Shown here: positions 1-8,175 of the stretch, piece after piece | Layout: the number at the start of each line of letters is the position of its first letter | Position numbering within the stretch: the first letter of the stretch is position 1 | Assembly (NCBI GenBank): GCA_021805545.1 | Contig: JAJZFB010000076.1 | Span: forward strand, 1-36,683 | Direction of reading: 5' to 3' | DNA from: Pseudomonadota bacterium | Lineage (GTDB): Bacteria > Pseudomonadota > Alphaproteobacteria > Acetobacterales > Acetobacteraceae | DNA length: 36,683 nt | Notes under the pieces: generated by a model | Told to the model about the DNA's origin: nothing | The model's database searches: none | Seen by the model: only the letters and a program-made list of their open reading frames with translations | Position numbers and translations under genes: made by a program

Positions 1-127
1 ATCCGGCGTATCAGGCGGCAGATGCAGAGGCGCGCGCGCCATTACGTAAAACCGCGTGGTGTTGTGCGCGAAATCCTCGACATTGTGGCGCAATATGGTC
101 AGGCCATACAGCTCGGCGGCCAGGGCG
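1..127. repeat. Exact 127-bp direct copy of a pheA segment (left copy)
   Basis: Bases 1-127 are identical to 2922-3048, which lie inside pheA. The match begins at the first base of the window and ends at position 127; the next base differs (c here, g at 3049). No reading frame uses this copy, so it is a fragment rather than a second gene. The length equals a k-mer size common in de Bruijn assemblers and the copy sits at a sequence end, so an assembly overlap is the simplest explanation. A real partial duplication is the alternative. Confidence 0.95.
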
Positions 128-177
128 CCTTCCCAGAATTTAAGCCTCCGGAAACCTTGTGGGCTTAGGGTTTGCCC

Positions 178-534
178 ATGATAATAACGCGTTGGATGGC
201 CCGTTTTGCTGCCTATGGGCCTGCTGCCGGTTTGGCGGTGGGGTCATTACTGGCGTGCCTGTGGGTACAGGCGCGGCCAATACCCGGAAGTGCTGAGCTG
301 GCGCTGGTGTTTCCGCCCTGGTGGGGCGCGCGGCAGGCGTTTCTGGCGGCTTCACCGGCGGGGGAAGTGGTCCGGTTCGGGTTATTGCCGAGCATCGTGA
401 TTATCGCGGTTTTGCCGGGCGGTGCGGCGCCGGGGGCCACGGGGGCCTGGGCGGTGCTCGACCCGCGTGCGCTGGGCGGGTGCCGGCCTGTTCCCACCTC
501 TTTCGTATCCTCCAAGGAGCTGCCCGATGAATGA
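178..534 (+). CDS. Small membrane protein of unknown function preceding the chemoreceptor
   Basis: A 118-residue protein starting at ATG 178, with AGGG about 9 bases upstream; a TTG at 172 is a possible alternative start. The N-terminus has a hydrophobic helix at about residues 11-30, followed by a VFPPWW motif near 47-52. A second hydrophobic stretch (LLPSIVIIAVLPG) lies near 70-82 and a LDPRALGGC motif near 95-103. The last 8 bases overlap the receptor start, so the two genes are probably translationally coupled. I recall similar short PPWW proteins in other alphaproteobacteria but know no function. The product is probably exported or anchored in the inner membrane. Confidence 0.6.
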   Translation: MIITRWMARFAAYGPAAGLAVGSLLACLWVQARPIPGSAELALVFPPWWGARQAFLAASPAGEVVRFGLLPSIVIIAVLPGGAAPGATGAWAVLDPRALGGCRPVPTSFVSSKELPDE

Positions 535-2137
535 CAACCAGCTTGAAGATATGCGTGCCGCCGTCGCCCGGCTGATGATGGTGTTTTTGTGGGTGAATGC
601 GGCGCTGGCCGGCATTGTTGGCGGGCTGGCCGGCACGGGCTGGGTGCTGCCGCTGGTGCTGGGCGGGCTGCTGGCCGGGGCCGGGCATGCCGCCTGGATG
701 CTGGCGCCGCGCGCGAAATCCACGCGCCTGACCATGGCTGTGTGTTTTATCGCGCTTATTTCGGTCATGGTGGCGGCGGCGCGCGGCAGCAGGCTGCAAA
801 TTGATTTGCATATGTGTTATTTCGCGGCACTCGCCATCGTCGCGGCTTATTGCGACCGCGATGTTATTTTGCTGAGCGCCGGCGTGGTGGTGCTGGATCA
901 TCTCACGCTGAATTTTCTTGCACCAGCCTTTGTGTTTCCCGAGGGTGCCGATATGGCGCGGGTGCTGATGCATGCGGTTGTGGTGGTGGTTGAAACAGCC
1001 GCCTTGGTGTGGATGGCAAGTGCCTTGGTTAAATTATTCGACTATTCAGCAGTGCAGTTGGCGCACGCCCAAAAAGCCTCGCACGAGGCGGAGGAGGCGG
1101 CACAGAACACGTTGCGGCTGCGCAATGCGCACGAGGCCGAGCAGGCTGAGGCCGCGCGGCAAAAGGCCGAGGCGGCCCAGCAGATGGAGGCGATGGCCAC
1201 AAAATTGGCGGCGGCACTGGAACGTTTATCGCAAGGCGTGCTCAACCAGACTTTGGAAACCGCCTTTCCCGCCGCGTTTGAAGCACTGCGCCGGGATTTT
1301 AACAGCACCGTGGCGCAATTGCGCGACATGATCAGCACGCTCACCACCAACGCCGCCTCGGTGAATCACGGTGCTGCCGAAATTTCTGGCGCAGCAGCCG
1401 ATCTTTCCGCCCGCACACAGCATCAGGCGGCGGCTTTGGCTGAGGCTTCCACGGCGCTGAGCCAGGTAACCGAGGCGCTGCGCCAGACCGTGACAGATGT
1501 AACCCGCGCCGGCAGCACGGTGGCGGCGGCACGGCAAGTGACGGAAACCTCCGGCACGGTGGTGCATGAGGCGGTGAGCGCGATGGATGGGATCAACAAT
1601 TCCTCGCAGCAGATTTCGCAAATCATCGGCGTGATCAACGATATTGCCTTCCAGACCAATTTGCTGGCGCTGAATGCCGGGGTGGAGGCCGCGCGCGCGG
1701 GTGATGCCGGGCGCGGGTTTGCGGTGGTGGCCACGGAAGTACGCGCTTTGGCACAGCGTACGGCGGATGCGGCAAAGGAGATTAAAACGCTCATTTCGGC
1801 TTCGGAAGCGCAGGTGAAGGCGGGGGTGGACTGCGTCGGCCGCACTGGTGCCGTGCTGACGGAACTTGCCGGGCAAGTCTGCGAGATTGACGAGCTGGTG
1901 CAGGGCATCAACCGCACGGCGCGCCAGCAATCGGACGCGTTGACCCAGGTGAGCCACGCCGTGGGCGAGGTGGAACATGTGACGATGAAAAACGCCGCCA
2001 TGGTGGAGGAAACAAGTGCCGCGGCCGGGCAGTTGCTGGAGGAATCGCAGCGCATGACGGCCCTGGCCGGGCGCTTTACGCTGGATGGCGCCCCGCCCGC
2101 CGCGCGCAGCGGTTTCAGGGCGCTGGCGCTGACATGA
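527..2137 (+). CDS. Methyl-accepting chemotaxis protein with a multi-helix membrane N-terminus
   Basis: The 536-residue start is set by AAGGAG at 514-519, seven bases before ATG 527; the frame stays open upstream to 422 but has no such site. Residues 15-170 form about six hydrophobic helices with only short loops, so there is no periplasmic ligand domain of the usual type. Residues 178-230 are an Ala/Glu-rich coiled coil. The signalling hairpin tip, with the DIAFQTNLLALNAGVEAARAG core, lies at about 366-402. It should relay a signal through CheA/CheW to the flagellar motor. No C-terminal CheR-tethering pentapeptide is visible. A membrane-embedded sensor suggests it reads membrane or redox state, but this is inference. 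The gene overlaps the SCO1 gene by 4 bases. Confidence 0.93.
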   Translation: MNDNQLEDMRAAVARLMMVFLWVNAALAGIVGGLAGTGWVLPLVLGGLLAGAGHAAWMLAPRAKSTRLTMAVCFIALISVMVAAARGSRLQIDLHMCYFAALAIVAAYCDRDVILLSAGVVVLDHLTLNFLAPAFVFPEGADMARVLMHAVVVVVETAALVWMASALVKLFDYSAVQLAHAQKASHEAEEAAQNTLRLRNAHEAEQAEAARQKAEAAQQMEAMATKLAAALERLSQGVLNQTLETAFPAAFEALRRDFNSTVAQLRDMISTLTTNAASVNHGAAEISGAAADLSARTQHQAAALAEASTALSQVTEALRQTVTDVTRAGSTVAAARQVTETSGTVVHEAVSAMDGINNSSQQISQIIGVINDIAFQTNLLALNAGVEAARAGDAGRGFAVVATEVRALAQRTADAAKEIKTLISASEAQVKAGVDCVGRTGAVLTELAGQVCEIDELVQGINRTARQQSDALTQVSHAVGEVEHVTMKNAAMVEETSAAAGQLLEESQRMTALAGRFTLDGAPPAARSGFRALALT

Positions 2138-2685
2138 TTTTTCTCCCGCGCCGGGCCTTGCTGCTTGGGGGACTCTCCTGGCCTGTACTGGCGCGTGCCG
2201 ATGGGGTTGGCTTTGCGCTGCAGGATGGGAAGGGGAAAACCATTACCCTCGCGCAGTTTCGCGGGCGCTATGTGGTGGTTTTCTTCGGCTATACGCGCTG
2301 CCCGGACGTGTGCCCGGCGACTTTGCATAATCTGGCCGTGGCGCTGCAGAAAATCGACCCTGGCGGGCAGCGTTTTGCCGCCTTGTTCATCAGCCTGGAT
2401 GCCGTGCATGACAGCCCGGCGATGGTGGCACGCTACGCCGCCCTGTTTTCACCACGCATCGAAGGTCTTGGCGGTAGCGCGGCGCAAATCCGCCAGGCTG
2501 CCGCCGCCTTTAACGTCTATGCGGCATGGCCGCAGGGGCCTAACGGGCCGCTGGTGCACAGCGCGCTCATCTATCTGGTGGGCCCGTCTGGCCAGTTGGT
2601 GGATGTCCTGCCGGACGGGCTTAACGCGCCCGCCCTCACTCAGGCTTTGGCACGCTGGGCCAGCCGGTACGGGTCCGCCGGGTAA
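2134..2685 (+). CDS. SCO1/SenC family copper chaperone, thioredoxin fold
   Basis: The 183-residue protein carries the SCO copper motif CPDVCP, with Cys56 and Cys60 in an FFGYTRCPDVCP context, and the distal histidine at 142 (LVHSALIYLV). These three residues bind copper in SCO1 proteins, which help build the CuA centre of cytochrome c oxidase. The N-terminus (RRALLLGGLSWPVLARA) is a short Sec- or Tat-like signal or anchor, placing it outside the inner membrane. The start ATG overlaps the receptor stop (ATGA). The 3' end overlaps the convergent pheA gene by 46 bases. No oxidase genes are nearby, so the partner is not shown. Confidence 0.92.
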   Translation: MIFLPRRALLLGGLSWPVLARADGVGFALQDGKGKTITLAQFRGRYVVVFFGYTRCPDVCPATLHNLAVALQKIDPGGQRFAALFISLDAVHDSPAMVARYAALFSPRIEGLGGSAAQIRQAAAAFNVYAAWPQGPNGPLVHSALIYLVGPSGQLVDVLPDGLNAPALTQALARWASRYGSAG

Positions 2686-3485
2686 GTACCGAGGATTTTT
2701 ATTTCCGTTGAGAAAAATGCCAGTTCCTCGAAGGCGTGCTTGAGCGCGGGCTGGTCCGGGTGGCCGTCCACTTCTGCTAAAAACTGCGTGGCGGTGAAGC
2801 TGCCATTGACCATGTAGCTTTCCAGCTTCGTCATGTTTACGCCGTTTGTGGCGAAGCCGCCCAGCGCCTTGTAAAGCGCGGCGGGCACGTTGCGCACGTT
2901 GAACACAAACGTCGTCATCAAATCCGGCGTATCAGGCGGCAGATGCAGAGGCGCGCGCGCCATTACGTAAAACCGCGTGGTGTTGTGCGCGAAATCCTCG
3001 ACATTGTGGCGCAATATGGTCAGGCCATACAGCTCGGCGGCCAGGGCGGAGGCAATGGCGGCATCCTCGGGGTTGTTGAGCTTGGCGGCGATTTCGGCGG
3101 CACCTGCCGTATCGTACTCCACCACCGGCACGGCACCCAGCCCGGCGATGAGCTTGCGCACCTGGCCCAGCGCCACGGTATGCGAATGGATGCGCTTGAT
3201 GCCGCCAATAACCGCCCCCTTGGGCGCCATCAGGCAATGCTCGATGCGCGAGAATTTCTCGCCGATGATGGACAGGCCCGATTCCGGCAGCAGCGCGTGC
3301 ATGTCCGCCACGCGGCCGGAGCTGGAATTTTCCGGCGGCAGCATGGCGAGGTCCGCCTTGCCGTCATGCACGGCCTCCATCGCGGCCTCGAAGGTCTCGC
3401 ACGGCAGGGTTAGCGCGCCGGGGTAGGCCTTGCGGCAGGCAAGGTCGGAATAGGCGCCAAGCTGGCCCTGGAAGGCGATCATCAT
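2640..3485 (-). CDS. pheA: Prephenate dehydratase
   Basis: This 281-residue cytosolic enzyme converts prephenate to phenylpyruvate in phenylalanine synthesis. Its catalytic domain shows the PENSSSGRV motif at 51-59 and the TTRF motif at 169-172, whose threonine is the known catalytic residue. A C-terminal ACT domain begins near 192 (VRNVPAALYKALGGFATNG, then LESY), which normally gives allosteric control by phenylalanine. There is no chorismate mutase part, as is usual in alphaproteobacteria. The start is ATG 3485-3483, overlapping the kdsB stop by 4 bases, so the two are co-translated. The frame stays open much further upstream but only as a shadow of kdsB. Bases 2922-3048 recur at the window start. 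Confidence 0.96.
   Translation of the reverse strand: MMIAFQGQLGAYSDLACRKAYPGALTLPCETFEAAMEAVHDGKADLAMLPPENSSSGRVADMHALLPESGLSIIGEKFSRIEHCLMAPKGAVIGGIKRIHSHTVALGQVRKLIAGLGAVPVVEYDTAGAAEIAAKLNNPEDAAIASALAAELYGLTILRHNVEDFAHNTTRFYVMARAPLHLPPDTPDLMTTFVFNVRNVPAALYKALGGFATNGVNMTKLESYMVNGSFTATQFLAEVDGHPDQPALKHAFEELAFFSTEIKILGTYPADPYRLAQRAKA
2922..3048. repeat. Exact 127-bp direct copy (right copy, inside pheA)
   Basis: This is the in-place copy of the 127-bp sequence found at 1-127. It lies wholly within the intact pheA gene and encodes part of the dehydratase domain, so this copy is the original and the left one is the extra. Confidence 0.95.
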
Positions 3486-4216
3486 TTGGCGGCTCCGAGA
3501 ATCTGGCGGGCATGTTCGAGGTCGGCTGGCGTGTCCACGCCGAAGGGCGCGGCATCCACCCGCACGGCGCCGATGCGCATGCCGGCTTCCAGGGCGCGCA
3601 ACTGCTCCAGCTTCTCGCGCTGCTCCAGCGCCGAGGGCGGCAAGGCCACGAAGCGGCCCAGGGCCTCGCGCCGGTAGGCGTAAATGCCGATATGGTGCCA
3701 GAGCGGACCCTCGCCATAGGGCACGGCGGCACGCGAAAAATACAGTGCCGGGGCAACGGATTCGCCCTCGGCAAAGGCGCACACGCATTTCACCACCGAG
3801 GGGCTGGCGGCTTCCGCCGTGCTGGTAATGGGGGCAACCAGCGTGCCGATGTCGTAACCCTGCTCCAGCGGGCGCAGCACCTGGGCGAGGCAGGCGGGGT
3901 CGATGGACGGCAAATCGCCCTGCAGGTTGATGATGGCGTCGTGCCGCCCGGCCGGGTCCAGCTCGTTCAGCGCGGCATGGATACGGTCTGACCCCGAGGG
4001 CAAAGCCGGGTCGGTAAGCACGGCGATACCACCATGTTTTTCAACCGCTTGCGCCACTTCTGCCTCGCAGCATGCCACGGAAACCGGGCCGAGCTGCGCC
4101 TCTTGCCCGCGCTTGAGCACATGGGCGATCATCGGCAGGCCGGCGATATTGGCCAGCACCTTGCCGGGCAGGCGGGTGGACCCAAGGCGGGCGGGAATGA
4201 TAATAATCGGCGTCAC
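3482..4216 (-). CDS. kdsB: 3-deoxy-manno-octulosonate cytidylyltransferase (CMP-KDO synthetase)
   Basis: The 244-residue cytosolic enzyme activates KDO with CTP for lipopolysaccharide inner-core synthesis. It shows the nucleotide-binding IIPARLGSTRLPGK signature at 6-19, SGSDRI at 74-79 and NLQGDLPSI at 97-105, and the length is normal for the family. The start is a GTG at 4216-4214, directly before TPIIIIPARLG. No ATG lies near, and the long upstream open frame runs antisense through the cytochrome gene. It is the first gene of a kdsB-pheA pair with a 4-base overlap. Upstream is a short divergent spacer shared with the cytochrome gene. Confidence 0.96.
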   Translation of the reverse strand: MTPIIIIPARLGSTRLPGKVLANIAGLPMIAHVLKRGQEAQLGPVSVACCEAEVAQAVEKHGGIAVLTDPALPSGSDRIHAALNELDPAGRHDAIINLQGDLPSIDPACLAQVLRPLEQGYDIGTLVAPITSTAEAASPSVVKCVCAFAEGESVAPALYFSRAAVPYGEGPLWHHIGIYAYRREALGRFVALPPSALEQREKLEQLRALEAGMRIGAVRVDAAPFGVDTPADLEHARQILGAAK

Positions 4217-4238
4217 GGCGTGTTTGTCTCTGTAATGC

Positions 4239-4266
4239 TTGTCGCCCCTGCCTAAATCGCTATAGG
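4239..4266 (+). promoter_or_regulatory. Possible promoter of the cytochrome c gene
   Basis: In the 91-base divergent spacer, TTGTCG (4239-4244) and TATAGG (4261-4266) are 16 bases apart, about 40 bases before the cytochrome start. The match to a sigma-70 consensus is moderate. I see no equally good pair facing kdsB. Confidence 0.35.
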
Positions 4267-4307
4267 GTCGAAGGCAATCTAGGCCAGCAAGAGCTTCGGG
4301 GAGAAAA

Positions 4308-5297
4308 ATGAGCCAATCTGACAAGGACAGCCTGCTCGTCAACAAAATTGCCGCCGGTGTGCTCACCGCGGGGCTGGTTTTGTGGGGCGCCAACCGTCTG
4401 GCGGATATTTTTGTCTCCAGTGAGGCGCCGAAGGAGCCAGCCATTGCGCTGGCCGCTTTGCCCAATGCCGCCCCCATGGCCGTGGTGGCCAGCGGGCCGG
4501 AGAGCATTATACCGCTGCTAGTGGGGGCCGATGTGGCCAAGGGCCAGGCCTTTGTGGCGCAGCAATGTGCCGCCTGCCATACCGTAAACAGCGGTGGCGC
4601 CAATGGCGTGGGGCCAAATTTGTACGGGGTGGTGGGGGCAAAAATGTTCTCCGCCCCGGGCTTCAGCTTTTCCAGCGCCGCCAAGGCCAAGGCCGGCGGC
4701 ACCTGGACCTACGATAATTTGAACCAATGGCTGGCCGCGCCAGATAAGTTTGTGCCGGGCACCGCCATGTCTTACGCCGGTATTCATAATACCCAAACCC
4801 GGGCGGATGTGGTGGCGTATTTGCGCACGCTGTCCGCCAGCCCCGTGCCGCTGCCCACGCCCGCGCAGGTAAAAGCGGCGCAGCAGGCCGCCACCCCGGC
4901 ACCTGCGGCCAGCGCGGCTCCGGCAGCTCCGGCCAAGCCCAGCATCGATACGCTGTTTGCCACGGCCAGCGAGGCCAAGGGGCAGGCCGTGTTCGCGCAG
5001 CAATGCGCCGCCTGCCACACCATTACCAAAGGCGGGGCGGATGGCGTGGGGCCGAATCTGTACGGCATTGTGGGGCGCAAGGCGTTTTCGGCGCCGGGCT
5101 ATGATTATTCCAGCGCGGTAAAGGCCAAGGCCGGCCAGCCCTGGACGGCGGATAGCTTAAGCGCATGGCTGCAAGACCCCGCCGCCTATGCGCCCGGCAC
5201 CCGCATGGGCTATGCTGGCCTGCATAACGACCAGACGAGGGCCGATGTGATTCTGTACCTGAACAAGAATTCCGATAGCCCCGCCAAGCTGCCCTGA
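4308..5297 (+). CDS. Membrane-anchored di-haem c-type cytochrome with two fused class I domains
   Basis: The 329-residue protein has an N-terminal anchor at about 12-33 (KIAAGVLTAGLVLWGANRLA). Two cytochrome c domains follow, joined by an Ala/Pro-rich linker near 180-210. Haem sites are CAACH at 87-91 and again at 233-237; likely distal methionines are M154 and M300, each in a GTxM context. The two domains share QQCAACHT, GVGPNLYG, SAPG and AGxHNxQTRADV, so they arose by internal duplication of a short soluble cytochrome. It should shuttle electrons on the periplasmic side, for example between the bc1 complex and an oxidase. The next gene starts 1 base inside its stop codon. Confidence 0.93.
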   Translation: MSQSDKDSLLVNKIAAGVLTAGLVLWGANRLADIFVSSEAPKEPAIALAALPNAAPMAVVASGPESIIPLLVGADVAKGQAFVAQQCAACHTVNSGGANGVGPNLYGVVGAKMFSAPGFSFSSAAKAKAGGTWTYDNLNQWLAAPDKFVPGTAMSYAGIHNTQTRADVVAYLRTLSASPVPLPTPAQVKAAQQAATPAPAASAAPAAPAKPSIDTLFATASEAKGQAVFAQQCAACHTITKGGADGVGPNLYGIVGRKAFSAPGYDYSSAVKAKAGQPWTADSLSAWLQDPAAYAPGTRMGYAGLHNDQTRADVILYLNKNSDSPAKLP

Positions 5298-6070
5298 TGC
5301 AGGCTTGGGTAGCTGGGGCACAGGCGGCGCTGGAAGCCAGCGGCGCCGCGATACGGCCCTATTTCCGCGCCGGGCTGCGGGCGGACGATAAATCGGACGA
5401 AAGCCCGGTAACGGCGGCGGACCGCAAGGCGGAGGAGGTTTTGCGGCACATGCTGCTGCAAGCCTTCCCCGATTGCGGGATTATCGGCGAGGAATTTCCG
5501 CCGCACCGGGCGGACCAGAAATATGTGTGGGTGATAGACCCGATAGACGGCACACGCGCCTTTATTACCGGCCGCACCAGCTTTTGCACCCTGCTGGGGC
5601 TGCTGGAAGATGGCGTGCCGGTGCTGGGCTTTATAGACCAGCCCATTACCGGCGAGCGCTGGTGGGGCGGGCGCGGCGTGGCAGCCTCGTTCCGCGGCCC
5701 GTTTGGCGGGCGCGTGGGCACCAGGCAGAATGTGCGGCTGGGGGACGCCGAATTTTCCGCTACCTCGCCCGAGATGTTTACGCCCGAACAGATGGCGAGG
5801 CTGGACCGGCTGAAGGCCGCGGCCAAGCGCGTGTACTGGGGCGGCGATGCCTATACCTACGGCCTGCTGGCGCTGGGGCAGGTGGATGTGGTGGCGGAAT
5901 GCGACCTGAAACCCTGGGACTGGGCAGCGCTGGGGCCAGTGGTGGAGGCGGCTGGCGGGGTTGTTACGGATTGGGCGGGTAAGCCCCTGAAACTGGGCGT
6001 GAGTGAGGGGGATGTTGTGGCGGCCGCGAATGCGGGGGTGCATAAGGAGGCGCTGGGGGCGCTGGGGTAG
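5297..6070 (+). CDS. hisN: Inositol monophosphatase-family phosphatase, probably histidinol-phosphatase HisN
   Basis: The 257-residue protein carries the Mg-dependent phosphatase set: GEE at 64-66, DPIDGT at 81-86 and WDWAAL at 207-212. The DLKPWDWAALGPVVEAAGG context is typical of the HisN branch, which removes phosphate from histidinol phosphate in histidine synthesis. Inositol-1-phosphatase or CysQ-like activity is the alternative. The start ATG overlaps the cytochrome stop (TGATG), which couples the two although their roles look unrelated. The spacer from 6071 to the next gene has no recognised element. Confidence 0.85.
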   Translation: MQAWVAGAQAALEASGAAIRPYFRAGLRADDKSDESPVTAADRKAEEVLRHMLLQAFPDCGIIGEEFPPHRADQKYVWVIDPIDGTRAFITGRTSFCTLLGLLEDGVPVLGFIDQPITGERWWGGRGVAASFRGPFGGRVGTRQNVRLGDAEFSATSPEMFTPEQMARLDRLKAAAKRVYWGGDAYTYGLLALGQVDVVAECDLKPWDWAALGPVVEAAGGVVTDWAGKPLKLGVSEGDVVAAANAGVHKEALGALG

Positions 6071-6275
6071 AGGGCGGGGCGTCAGTGTAACCCATCACTT
6101 TTGGCATCGCGTTACTGGCTGATGGGGTGCTCTATGCTTTACCCATCCGCTGGCTGTGGCGACACGGAGCTAAATGAGATCGACTCTGGACAAAAACAGC
6201 TCCTCGGATCATTCTGCTTTAGGTTCATATGCGCTCGATATAAGGAGTGTATTACTTTTAGGGGAGAAGTACTCC

Positions 6276-7880
6276 ATGCGGCGCCATAGTTTTGGTTCTG
6301 CCCTTAGAGTCATTGCACGAGAAGCTGCTCGTGCCGAGCGAGCTCATATTGCCGAAGCGAAGCGACAGGTGGCCGCACGTGAACGGCAAAGGCGTAATGC
6401 TGAACGTCAAGCTAAGGCTGATGTGCGGGAAGCAGCTAAACTATACTTAGAGGAGCGGCTTCAAGAGGCAGAAGATCTAAGCAATGAGGTTCTTGCCACC
6501 GAGAGAGAAATTTTAAATTTGCTCGCCGACGCTTTGCGGAATCAGGACTTCTTTGACCCCTTAAATGAGCTGCAAACATTTTCTCCACGGACATTCGACG
6601 ATGCCGAGTGGCGCTCCTTACAACCAAAATTTAGCTCCTATCTTCCGCAAAAGCCATCATTTTTTCAGGGGTTAATGCCTGGTTCAAAGGCCAGATATGA
6701 AACAGCTTGTGTAGCCGCAAAAATGAAATTTGACGCCGCGACACTTGAACACGAAAAAATAATCTCCCTACGGGATGCAGCGTTTGAAGCATTTCAGCAA
6801 TCTGAGCGCGCACGGCAACAAGAAGTTTCTATTTTCAATCAAAAAGTTCATATCAGAAATGAAAATCTCCAAAAAGGGCAACACACTGCGGTTGTTGAAA
6901 GTTACACAAAACTACTGAGTAAAACGTTTGTTCACGAAGTTGACGCAACTTCGGCAGAAGTGGGGTACGCGTCAGAATCTCGTCATATGGTGGTTGACAT
7001 AGAGTTACCAGAACTCGAAATGATCCCCAACGAAAGCTCTTTCAAATATGTTAGAAGTGGAGACAAAATAGAAGCAGTTAGACGCTCTATTGCAAAGCGA
7101 CGGGCACTTTATAGCCATTTGCTCAGCCAGATAATTTTGAAATGTATCGACTCGATTTTTCGAGGAGGAGTTAAAAGCATAGTTGACTGCCTCACCGTGA
7201 ATGGCATGCTTGAAACCATAAACCCAGCCACTGGTGCCCAGGTAAGGTTATGCCTTATATCTGTGAGAGTTACAGAGGATTTATTCAAGAATTTAAATCT
7301 TGCCTTGGTTAACCCTGAGGAATGCTTGAAGGCTTTGAAGGCGTCGGTCTCTCGTGCGCCCTCGGAATTGGTTCCAGTGAAGCCGATTATAGAACTAGAC
7401 ATGGTCGATCCAAGATTTGTCGAAACGACAGACGTATTGTCGACGCTTGATCAGCGGCTAAATCTTATGGAGTTGTCTCCAACAGAATTCGAGGCTCTGA
7501 TTACAAATCTGTTCGCCGAGATAGGACTTGATACGAGACAAACTCGTCCGTCACGAGATGGTGGGGTTGATTGCGTAGCATTTGATCCAAGGCCAATCTT
7601 TGGCGGGAAGGTGGTTATACAAGCGAAGCGATATAAGAATACGGTCGGCGTTAGCGCTGTCCGGGATTTATTTGGGACCGTTCAAAACGAAGGGGCCTCA
7701 AAGGGCATTCTCGTAACGACTAGTGGATACGGTAAGGCCGCTTACGAGTTTGCCAACGGCAAACCACTGGAATTACTCGATGGGGGAAATTTGCTACACT
7801 TACTTGTCGAACATGCTAAAATTGAAGCTCGAATCGAGGTTCCAGACGGATGGAAAGACTTGCCCGTTCACGGTGAATAA
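6276..7880 (+). CDS. Mrr-like restriction endonuclease with coiled-coil N-terminus
   Basis: The 534-residue protein starts at ATG 6276, about 9 bases after AGGGGAG; an in-frame ATG at 6174 with a tightly spaced GGAG is a possible longer start. Residues 1-70 are an Arg/Ala/Glu-rich coiled coil (AREAARAERAHIAEAKRQ). A second helical stretch lies near 150-220. The C-terminal domain, about 398-515, is of the Mrr_cat PD-(D/E)xK type, with LSPTEFEALITNLF, RDGGVD (Asp432), VVIQAKRYK (Gln449, Lys451) and GILVTTSGYG. This family cuts foreign or modified DNA. No methyltransferase or other restriction subunit is adjacent, which fits a stand-alone type IV-like role; that is inference. The gene is visibly AT-richer than both neighbours and lies beside a decayed rph, so it looks acquired. 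Confidence 0.82.
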   Translation: MRRHSFGSALRVIAREAARAERAHIAEAKRQVAARERQRRNAERQAKADVREAAKLYLEERLQEAEDLSNEVLATEREILNLLADALRNQDFFDPLNELQTFSPRTFDDAEWRSLQPKFSSYLPQKPSFFQGLMPGSKARYETACVAAKMKFDAATLEHEKIISLRDAAFEAFQQSERARQQEVSIFNQKVHIRNENLQKGQHTAVVESYTKLLSKTFVHEVDATSAEVGYASESRHMVVDIELPELEMIPNESSFKYVRSGDKIEAVRRSIAKRRALYSHLLSQIILKCIDSIFRGGVKSIVDCLTVNGMLETINPATGAQVRLCLISVRVTEDLFKNLNLALVNPEECLKALKASVSRAPSELVPVKPIIELDMVDPRFVETTDVLSTLDQRLNLMELSPTEFEALITNLFAEIGLDTRQTRPSRDGGVDCVAFDPRPIFGGKVVIQAKRYKNTVGVSAVRDLFGTVQNEGASKGILVTTSGYGKAAYEFANGKPLELLDGGNLLHLLVEHAKIEARIEVPDGWKDLPVHGE

Positions 7881-7964
7881 GGTGGCATGGTGGGGAGCGC
7901 CATGTAATGAAAGGGGCACATCCGCACTATGATGTTTTTAGAATAATTTAGATGGACTCCTCCC

Positions 7965-8175
7965 CTACCCCAACGCCTTCTTCTGCGCCGCAGACAGCTC
8001 CGCCATCCCCTGCCGGGCCTGAATTTCCACAATGCCACCACCGGCAGTCAGGATGAAATTCGCATCCGCGCCGGCGGCGGAGTCCTCGTTATGCGCCAAA
8101 TCCAGCACCGGCTGGGCCCTGTAAATACCGCAGGAGACAACCGCACCTGGCCGATGAACGGAATGGCGGAAATCA
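7965..8175 (-). pseudogene. rph: Remnant of rph (RNase PH), 3' end only
   Basis: Read on the minus strand this stretch encodes [12 protein letters not shown], then after a frame change [20 protein letters not shown], then [21 protein letters not shown], then [17 protein letters not shown] and a stop. These match the C-terminal part of RNase PH, a phosphorolytic exonuclease that trims tRNA 3' ends. Three lesions are visible. About 20 codons are missing after GGGIVEIQ, where family members have a GTAEG-type segment. A base appears lost after GQV, which shifts the frame. Everything upstream of KLISA is replaced by a repeat. The fragment cannot make a working enzyme. A functional rph may exist elsewhere. 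Confidence 0.8.

Noticed and set aside
422-526. Longer N-terminus of the chemoreceptor from 422
   Set aside because: The added 35 residues are Arg/Gly/Pro-rich, overlap the small membrane protein and lack a ribosome site; AAGGAG sits right before 527.
3486-3788. N-terminal extension of pheA
   Set aside because: It runs through kdsB in another frame and has no family similarity; the true start overlaps the kdsB stop.
4217-4702. N-terminal extension of kdsB
   Set aside because: It is antisense to the cytochrome gene and contains mirror images of the haem region; KdsB homology begins at TPIIIIPARLG.
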